Positions 6,691 through 12,172 of a stretch of 17,396 nt of DNA are shown piece after piece (position 1 is the first letter of the stretch; each line of letters begins with the position of its first letter). Both the position numbers and the translations under genes were made by a program. The DNA is from DASQFY01 sp036397815 (GTDB lineage Bacteria > Chloroflexota > Limnocylindria > QHBO01): assembly GCA_036397815.1 (NCBI GenBank), contig DASWIE010000046.1, positions 1 through 17,396 on the forward strand. The letters run 5' to 3'. Under the pieces are notes generated by a model. The model was not told where the DNA came from. It did not search any database and saw only the letters and a list, made by a program, of their open reading frames with translations.

Positions 6691-9063
6691 ATGAGCTTCG
6701 CCACCAACGGCAACGGCCGGGGCACCCTGCGCCCTGAGGATTACGCGCCCATCTGGCCGATGGTGCCCGGCACCCGCCGCATGAGCGTCACCATCAACGG
6801 GCAGCAGGTGCAGGTGGAGGAGGGCCAGACCATCCTCCAGGCCTGCCGCGTGCTGGGCATCGAGGTGCCGACCCTCTGCTACGAGCCGAAGCTGGCGCCC
6901 TACGGGGCGTGCCGGATCTGCGTGGTCGAGGTCGAGGGTGTCGAGGGCACGCCGATCTCGTGCGGGACCCAGATCGCCGAGGGGATGGTCATCACCACCC
7001 ACTCGGAGCGCCTGGTCGAGAACCGCCGCATGGTGCTTGAGCTGATCTTCTCCGACCACGACGCCTACTGCCTGCCGCCGTGCCAGTTCAAATGCCCCAC
7101 CCGGGTCGACATCCCCGGCTACCTGAAGCAGAACACGCTCGGCAACTGGGAGGAGGCGACGCGGATCCTGAAGCGTTCGCTTCCCTTCCCGGCCATCCTC
7201 GGCCGCGTCTGCCCGGCGCCATGCGAGACGCACTGCCGGCGCGAGGAGGTGGACACCGCGATCGCCATTCGCGACAGCCACCGCTACTGCGCCGACCGCG
7301 TGCTCGAGGTCGACGCGCCGGCCCCCATCCCGTGGCCCAAGGAGCCGGACACCGGCCGCCGGGTGGCGGTCATCGGCGCCGGGCCGGCCGGCATGTCGGC
7401 CGCCTACTACCTCCAGCTGCGCGGGCACCACTGCGACGTCCTCGAGGCCGATCCGGAGCAGGGCGGCATGCTGCGCTACGGGATCCCCGGCTACCGGCTG
7501 CCGAAGGCCTGGATGGACCGCGAGCTGGACCACGTCTGGGAGCTGGGTGCCACCTTCAAGCCGAACATGCGCCTCGGCCGCGACTTCCACCTGGCCGACC
7601 TGCTGGAGCAGGGCTACGACGCCGTCTACATCGGGACCGGCTGCTACAAGAGCAACGAGCTCGGGATCCCCGGCGAGGACGCCGACGGCGTCGTGAACGC
7701 CCTGGAGAACCTCTACAACAGCACCCGCGGCCTGCCGATTCCCGCGCTCAGGGACGCGCGGGTGGTGGTCATCGGTGGCGGGTTCACCGCCATCGACTGC
7801 ACCCGCACCAGCCTGCGCCAGGGCGCCGCCGAGGTGACCATCGTCTACCGCCGCGACCTGAAGGACATGCCGTCCCAGGACGAGGTGCACGAGGCGATCG
7901 AGGAGGGTGCGCGAGTCATCTTCCAGGCCGCACCCGTCCGCATCATGACCGATGCCAGGAACAAGGTCACCGGCGTCGAGTTCCAGCGCATGAAGCTGGG
8001 CACGCCCGATGAGAAGGGCCGCCGCCGCCCTGAGCCGATGCCCGGCACCGAGTTCGTGGTGGAGTGCGACACGGTGCTGGGCGCCATCGGGCAGGGACCT
8101 GACCTGGCCTGGATCGAGAGCGAGCCCGATGAGATCCGCAGCCAGCTGGAGGTGAGCCGGCGGGAGACCCTGGTCAGCGAGGAGGACATCTTCCGCACCG
8201 GCGTGCCGCGGGTCTTCGCCTCAGGGGACGTGCGCGCCGGGGCGACCACCGTGGTCGAGGCGATCGGCGAGGGACGCCGGGCCTCGTACGCGATCGACTA
8301 CTGGCTGCGAGGCCACGACCTGGACGATCCACAGATCCGGCGCATCGTCTCCGAGCCGCAGCCCAACTTCCTGACGATCGTGCCCTTCACCGACGACGTG
8401 AAGGAGCCGCGCGCGGTGATGGGCAAGCTGGGCGCCGAAGAACGCAGCACGAACTTCAACGAGTACGAGTTCGGCTACACCGGCGACCAGGCGATGGGCG
8501 AGGCCGCGCGCTGCCTGCAGTGCACCTGCGAGGCGATCGGCCACTGCGACCTGCGCGAGGCGGCGATCGAGTACGAGACGACGCTGAACATGGCGATCGA
8601 CGAGCGCTCGATCCAGGACAACCCGTACGTCGGCGTCAACCACGGCTACGGCCGCGACGAGACGCACTCCTTCATCCTGCGCGACTACTCCCGCTGCATC
8701 GACTGCGGACGCTGCGCGCAGGTGTGCAAGGACATCGTGGGCGCGGGCTGCTACGACTTCATCGGAAAGGGATTCGACTCGCTGGTCACCACCGCCGACT
8801 TCGTCTCGCTCAACGAGACGCCGTGCGTGTCGTGCGGCCGCTGTGCGGAGACCTGCCCGGTCGGAGCGCTCATGCCGCGGCCGCGCACCCTGGAGACCTA
8901 CCAGCTCGACATCAGCCGCTGCATCTTCTGCGGCATCTGCGCCGACGCCTGCCCCTACGACGCGCTGCGCTGCGGCCCCGAGTTCGAGTTCAGCGAGTAC
9001 CAGCGCGACCTGCCGATGCTCGACATCCTGGAGATGTCCGACCGGGAGCGCCCCACCCGCTGA
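6691..9063 (+). CDS. NuoG-like 2Fe-2S / GltD-type FAD-NAD(P) oxidoreductase / polyferredoxin fusion
   Basis: This 790-residue protein sits in the nuoG position. Residues 31-105 are a NuoG-type 2Fe-2S domain (Cys63, 74, 77, 91). Next come His123, Cys127, 131, 135 and RVCPAPC (172-178) with Cys182, the cysteine-rich N-terminal fold of glutamate synthase small subunit (GltD) and NfnB-type enzymes. Residues 224-540 form the two-dinucleotide-binding flavoprotein: GAGPAG (229-234) for FAD, a second Rossmann GGGFTA (362-367) followed by YRR (386-388), and a FAD-closing ASGDVRAGATT (510-520). The tail holds Cys608/611/613/619 and three CxxCxxCxxxC motifs (from 669, 712, 744). The molybdopterin-fold domain of NuoG is absent. 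It probably oxidises NAD(P)H or exchanges electrons between NAD(P) and the complex I cluster chain; the Arg pair hints at NADP(H). Start: ATG at 6691; Met31 is the alternative. Confidence 0.9.
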   Translation: MSFATNGNGRGTLRPEDYAPIWPMVPGTRRMSVTINGQQVQVEEGQTILQACRVLGIEVPTLCYEPKLAPYGACRICVVEVEGVEGTPISCGTQIAEGMVITTHSERLVENRRMVLELIFSDHDAYCLPPCQFKCPTRVDIPGYLKQNTLGNWEEATRILKRSLPFPAILGRVCPAPCETHCRREEVDTAIAIRDSHRYCADRVLEVDAPAPIPWPKEPDTGRRVAVIGAGPAGMSAAYYLQLRGHHCDVLEADPEQGGMLRYGIPGYRLPKAWMDRELDHVWELGATFKPNMRLGRDFHLADLLEQGYDAVYIGTGCYKSNELGIPGEDADGVVNALENLYNSTRGLPIPALRDARVVVIGGGFTAIDCTRTSLRQGAAEVTIVYRRDLKDMPSQDEVHEAIEEGARVIFQAAPVRIMTDARNKVTGVEFQRMKLGTPDEKGRRRPEPMPGTEFVVECDTVLGAIGQGPDLAWIESEPDEIRSQLEVSRRETLVSEEDIFRTGVPRVFASGDVRAGATTVVEAIGEGRRASYAIDYWLRGHDLDDPQIRRIVSEPQPNFLTIVPFTDDVKEPRAVMGKLGAEERSTNFNEYEFGYTGDQAMGEAARCLQCTCEAIGHCDLREAAIEYETTLNMAIDERSIQDNPYVGVNHGYGRDETHSFILRDYSRCIDCGRCAQVCKDIVGAGCYDFIGKGFDSLVTTADFVSLNETPCVSCGRCAETCPVGALMPRPRTLETYQLDISRCIFCGICADACPYDALRCGPEFEFSEYQRDLPMLDILEMSDRERPTR

Positions 9064-9389
9064 CCGATGACTCCGTGGGAGGTGATGGGGCGTCCACCCA
9101 CCTCCTCGGCTGGCTGGCGCAACAGCCTTCGGAGGCGGCCGGCCACCCCTTCATCTTCGGTCCGCAGCCATCCACCTATCGGGTGGCGTGATCTCGGTGG
9201 GTGGAGCGTGGTGTTGGCAGGCGAATTTCTCAGATGATCGCCCTGGGAGCGTTAGCGACAGGGGAGGGGTCGCACAGCGATCGCATGGCCGACTTATGAG
9301 CGTGGCCGAGGCGCGACTTCGGCCGGCGTGGCGCCGCAGAGGTCGTTAACGGTCTCCACGCGTGCATCTGCGAAAACCTCGGCGGCCAT
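9064..9389. other. Non-coding stretch between the nuoG-like gene and the convergent VanZ gene
   Basis: I see no convincing gene here. It lies between two converging genes, so 3' ends and termination signals are expected. Inverted repeats are visible: GGAGGTG/CACCTCC (9078-9084 with 9099-9105), CCACC/GGTGG (9172-9176 with 9182-9186) and GGCCGA/TCGGCC (9304-9309 with 9319-9324). None is followed by a T-run on either strand. The stretch has no recognised RNA gene. Confidence 0.6.
9078..9105 (+). terminator. Hairpin just after the nuoG-like gene, possible 3' end
   Basis: GGAGGTG (9078-9084) pairs with CACCTCC (9099-9105). A further TGG/CCA pairing inside leaves a 5-nt apex. It starts 14 nt after the stop of the nuoG-like gene. 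No T-tract follows, so it would be an atypical intrinsic terminator or an mRNA 3'-end stabiliser. Confidence 0.3.
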
Positions 9390-9833
9390 TCAGCGCTCCG
9401 GGATCGCCGTGGGGCGTCGGCCGCCCAGCCCAGCGCGCAGCGCGGTGAAGCCCGCGTAGCCGAGAGCGGCGCCGCCGACGTTCAGCAGCAGGTCGTCGAT
9501 ATCGGCGGCGCGGTCGGGAATCCAGAGCTGTGCCAGCTCGATCGCCAAGCTGAGCGCGAACGCGGCGAGCAGGACCCGGCGCCAGCGGTCCATCCAGGGC
9601 AGGGCGATCGGCCCGAGCAGCCCGACCGGCAGCAGCAGGAGCAGGTTGCCGACCATCTGGCGGATCCAGAAGCCCGAGTCGGGGTTGGCCACCCAGATGG
9701 CGATCGTCCGGAACGGGATGAAGTTGTGGTCGACCACCTGGCCGGGTGCCGGGTGCGCCGGCGTCAGCGCAAAGAGGAGCCCGCCGATCAGCCATGCGGC
9801 AAGCGCAAGGACGGCGACCAGGCGAGCGTTCAC
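9390..9833 (-). CDS. VanZ-family membrane protein
   Basis: A 147-residue small membrane protein with the VanZ-like pattern: NFIPF (37-41) after a first hydrophobic helix, GNLLLLLPVG (62-71), then Glu99 and Gln102, and R-A-A-DIDD with Asn118 (108-118), followed by a last helix. The family is named after the teicoplanin-resistance protein VanZ, but most members in bacteria have no known function, so no resistance role is implied. The start is GTG; GAGGG lies too close upstream to be a good ribosome-binding site, so the start is uncertain. The gene is antisense to the nuo operon and lies 66 nt downstream of the NHL-repeat gene, possibly cotranscribed with it. Confidence 0.85.
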   Translation of the reverse strand: MNARLVAVLALAAWLIGGLLFALTPAHPAPGQVVDHNFIPFRTIAIWVANPDSGFWIRQMVGNLLLLLPVGLLGPIALPWMDRWRRVLLAAFALSLAIELAQLWIPDRAADIDDLLLNVGGAALGYAGFTALRAGLGGRRPTAIPER

Positions 9834-9867
9834 GCCCTCAGTCTGTCAGCAGCGGCGCCAGGGTGCC

Positions 9868-9890
9868 TCGGTACTGTCGTACAGGACCGA
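9868..9890 (-). terminator. Inverted repeat between the NHL-repeat and VanZ genes
   Basis: TCGGT, CTGT, a CGT loop, ACAG and ACCGA form a 9-bp stem interrupted by one A-G mismatch. It lies 10 nt beyond the NHL-repeat gene stop and 35 nt before the VanZ start. No T-tract follows on the minus strand. It could be a terminator-like hairpin that lowers readthrough into the VanZ gene, or a protein-binding palindrome. Confidence 0.35.
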
Positions 9891-9899
9891 TGGCCGGCT

Positions 9900-11042
9900 T
9901 CACGAGCCTCCGGGGGCGAACGTTCCAATGATGCCGTCGGTGTGAACGATCCGAATGCGGTGGTTTCCAACCTCGCCGATGTACAGGTTGCCTGCCGCAT
10001 CCAGGACCAACCCGGTTGGGAAGCTCAGCTGGGCAGCCGTCGCGGCGCCACCATCCCCCGACAGGCCGGATTCGCCAGTCCCCACAACGCTGCTGATGAT
10101 CCCGCTGGGATCGATCATCCGGATGACGTTGCCGGAGCCGCCGACCAGGAGGTTGCCTCCGCCATCGACGACGAGCACGTACGGGTCGACGATCATGGCG
10201 TCGAGCGCCGGCCCGCCGTCGCCCGAGTAGCCGGGCTCGCCGGTCCCGGCGATGGTCGTGATGACGCCACTCGTGTCGACCTTGCGGATCCGATGGTTGT
10301 CGGAGTCCGAGATGTAGATGTTGCCCACTCCGTCCACGGCGACGCCGTGGGGCCGGGAAAGCTCCGCCTCAATCGCCGGCCCATCGTCACCCGCGAAGCC
10401 GCGCTCCCCCGAACCGGCCACGGTTGTGATCGTCCCGCTGGGGTCGACGCGCCGGATGGCGTGGTTGTCGCGATCGGCGATGTACAGGTTGCCGGCGCCG
10501 TCAAACGCGATTGCCGTCGGTTCCTGCAGTGATGCTTCGATCGCCGGTCCGCCATCTCCGGTGAGCTCGCCGTCGTCGCTCGAGGTTCCGATCGGGCCGC
10601 TTCCCACAACGGTGTTGATGAAGCCGTCGACGCCGATCGCGCGAATCCGGCTGTTTGCATGGTCGACAACCAGGAGCCTGCCCGCCGGGTCGAAAGCCAG
10701 GCCCATCGGGCAGTGCAGGTCCGCAGCCGTGGCCGGGACGCCCTCGGGTGAGAGGCCTCCGGCAGGGCTGGACACCCCGGTGCCAGCGAATACGGTGACT
10801 GTTCCGGCTGGATCAACGCGGTAGATGCGCCCGCCGACGCAGTCGGAGACGTACAGGGTGCCGGCGGCGTCGAAGGCCAGGCCCTCGGGTGCCCAGGTGA
10901 GCGCGGCCGCCGATGGCGTCGGCACTCCAACAGGCTGGCTCAAGCCCGGCGATCCGTTTGCGACCGACTCGCCCGCGTCGGTCGAGCAGGCAGCCGCGAG
11001 CAGCATGCCGCCAAGCGCGATCGCGATGAACCGACGCCTCAT
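9900..11042 (-). CDS. NHL-repeat beta-propeller lipoprotein
   Basis: The ATG at 11042 gives 380 residues with an N-terminal signal: MRRRF, a hydrophobic stretch, then LLAAAC ending at Cys19, a plausible though imperfect lipobox (Leu is at -4, Ala at -3). A Ser/Pro-rich linker follows. Six NHL-type repeats begin near residues 51, 111, 174, 230, 286 and 341, each with a P/E-xGLAFD-like start, a GNLYIAD-like strand and NHxIRxVD, separated by GTGEPGYSGDGGPA-type loops. Six repeats would make one six-bladed propeller outside the membrane. Such domains bind ligands or proteins; the ligand is unknown. The frame is open 34 codons further upstream, but the signal peptide favours this start. It runs opposite to nuo and looks unrelated to complex I. 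Confidence 0.88.
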   Translation of the reverse strand: MRRRFIAIALGGMLLAAACSTDAGESVANGSPGLSQPVGVPTPSAAALTWAPEGLAFDAAGTLYVSDCVGGRIYRVDPAGTVTVFAGTGVSSPAGGLSPEGVPATAADLHCPMGLAFDPAGRLLVVDHANSRIRAIGVDGFINTVVGSGPIGTSSDDGELTGDGGPAIEASLQEPTAIAFDGAGNLYIADRDNHAIRRVDPSGTITTVAGSGERGFAGDDGPAIEAELSRPHGVAVDGVGNIYISDSDNHRIRKVDTSGVITTIAGTGEPGYSGDGGPALDAMIVDPYVLVVDGGGNLLVGGSGNVIRMIDPSGIISSVVGTGESGLSGDGGAATAAQLSFPTGLVLDAAGNLYIGEVGNHRIRIVHTDGIIGTFAPGGS

Positions 11043-11262
11043 GACCGCATTAGATCCCCAAATAGCACCCTGGTTACTGGTAAGCAGCTCTCCTGGGATT
11101 GTCACCGGGAACGACACCGTGATTGAGCGTGAACTGCCCGCCACAATGGGCCGCGGACCTCCCTCCAGTCGCTTAGCAGTAACAGCATTGCTGAGAGACA
11201 GGCAATCTGGCGCCAGCGGCCTCGCGCGAGGCTCGAGGCGGCCGCTAGGCCAGAGGCTGCGC

Positions 11263-11268
11263 TAGAAT
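11263..11268 (+). promoter_or_regulatory. Possible -10 element (TAGAAT) for the nuoJ-N transcript
   Basis: TAGAAT, within CGCTAGAATCGG, lies 80 nt before the apparent nuoJ start and resembles the TAGACT upstream of nuoA. The nuoJ-N genes are cut off from nuoA-G by two minus-strand genes, so a separate promoter is expected here. No clear -35 box is seen. Confidence 0.3.
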
Positions 11269-11332
11269 CGGACGCGGCCTCCTCTTCAGCGAGGCCGTTT
11301 GAGCGCTCGAACCTCCTAACTCGGACCTCAGC

Positions 11333-11337
11333 GGGAG
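11333..11337 (+). promoter_or_regulatory. Possible ribosome-binding site for nuoJ
   Basis: GGGAG lies 10 nt before the CTG at 11348. It is part of GCGGGAGCCCGC, whose arms could pair with a 4-nt loop and hide the site. This is a modest match, weaker than that of nuoC. Confidence 0.35.
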
Positions 11338-11347
11338 CCCGCGAACT

Positions 11348-11857
11348 CTGGACATCACCGCAGTTCTCTTCGTCCTGCTCGCCGTCGGCGTCATCGGGGG
11401 AGGCCTGGCGGTCGTGACGCTGCGCAACATCATCCATTCGGCGATCGCGATGATGGTTTGCTTCGGGGCGCTCGCCGGGATGTACGCGCTGCTGGGCGCG
11501 CCGATCGTGGCCGCGGCCCAGGTGCTCATCTACCTTGGCGCCATCAGCGTGCTGATCCTGTTCGCGATCATGCTCACCCAGGCCGGCGACGCGAACCTGC
11601 CGGCCCCGTTCCACCGCCAGGTCTGGCTCGCCGCCCTGGCCGCGCTGCTGATCGTCGGACTGATCGGCTGGGGAGCGGTCTCCACCGACTGGGGCGCCGC
11701 GGCCGCCACCGTCGCGGTGGATCTGAACGCCATCGCCGCCGCGCTCTTCACCGACTACGCCCTGCCACTCGAGATCGTCAGCCTGCTGCTGCTGGCGGCC
11801 ATCATCGGCGCCATCTTCCTGGCCCGACGCCCGGAAGAGGACGAGCGAGCGAACTGA
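11348..11857 (+). CDS. nuoJ: NADH-quinone oxidoreductase subunit J, probable CTG start
   Basis: NuoJ (ND6) is a membrane subunit whose third helix changes conformation during coupling. The conserved VLIYLGAISVLILFAIML (59-76, with Tyr62) is clear, and there are about five hydrophobic segments. The first standard start, GTG at 11414, would begin inside the first helix (VTLRNIIHSA). In the same frame upstream, CTG at 11348 gives the N-terminus DITAVLFVLLAVGVIGG after the initiator, a typical NuoJ first helix, and a 169-residue protein. An in-frame TGA at 11300 bounds the frame and no ATG, GTG or TTG occurs between it and 11348. The 3' end overlaps nuoK by one base (TGATG). Confidence 0.92.
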   Translation: MDITAVLFVLLAVGVIGGGLAVVTLRNIIHSAIAMMVCFGALAGMYALLGAPIVAAAQVLIYLGAISVLILFAIMLTQAGDANLPAPFHRQVWLAALAALLIVGLIGWGAVSTDWGAAAATVAVDLNAIAAALFTDYALPLEIVSLLLLAAIIGAIFLARRPEEDERAN

Positions 11858-12162
11858 TGGGCCTGGCCAGCTACCTGATCGTCTCCACCCTGTTGTTCGG
11901 GATCGGCGCCTTCGGCTTCCTGGCGCGGCGCAACGCGATCCTGATGCTCATCTCGATCGAGCTGATGCTGAACTCGGTCAACCTGTCCCTGGTCGCCTTC
12001 AACGCGTACATCCCCGAGGCGCAGAACGCCGGGGCCCTCTTCGCGCTGCTGGTCATGGCGGTGGCCGCTGCCGAGGCGACGGTGGGCCTGGCGCTGGTGA
12101 TCGCCATCATCCGCACTCGCCAGACCGCCGAGGTCGACGCGTACAGCGACCTGAAGGAATAG
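11857..12162 (+). CDS. nuoK: NADH-quinone oxidoreductase subunit K
   Basis: NuoK (ND4L) is a three-helix subunit in the central hydrophilic axis of the membrane arm. The 101-residue length is standard. The two buried glutamates of the family are seen at Glu35 (ISIELMLNSVNL) and Glu73 (AAAEATVGLAL), equivalent to E36 and E72 of E. coli, so its proton path should be functional. The ATG shares its A with the nuoJ TGA, implying translational coupling. Confidence 0.97.
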   Translation: MGLASYLIVSTLLFGIGAFGFLARRNAILMLISIELMLNSVNLSLVAFNAYIPEAQNAGALFALLVMAVAAAEATVGLALVIAIIRTRQTAEVDAYSDLKE

Positions 12163-12172
12163 GGCGAATCCG

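Larger units (their letters stand above)
11043..11347. other. Divergent intergenic region between the NHL-repeat gene and nuoJ
   Basis: This stretch separates two divergently read genes and should hold promoters in both directions. I see no supported gene. On the + strand GCTAGAAT (11261-11268) resembles a -10 region. Towards nuoJ, GGGAG (11333-11337) sits inside the palindrome GCGGGAGCCCGC (11331-11342). On the minus strand GGGGA lies about 10-15 nt before the NHL gene ATG as a possible ribosome-binding site. Confidence 0.55.

Noticed and set aside
9390..9833. Glycopeptide-resistance gene because of VanZ similarity
   Set aside because: No vanHAX-type genes are nearby, and most VanZ-family proteins are not linked to resistance.
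10060..10800. Periodic similar sequences that could look like a CRISPR array or DNA repeat cluster
   Set aside because: The periodicity comes from coding for NHL repeats; the units are diverged at the DNA level and there are no identical repeats with unique spacers.
11102..11614. Minus-strand frame across the nuoJ upstream region as an extra small gene
   Set aside because: It overlaps the conserved nuoJ coding region antisense and has shadow-like composition.
11414..11857. GTG at 11414 as the nuoJ start
   Set aside because: It removes most of the conserved first membrane helix that is clearly encoded upstream in the same frame.
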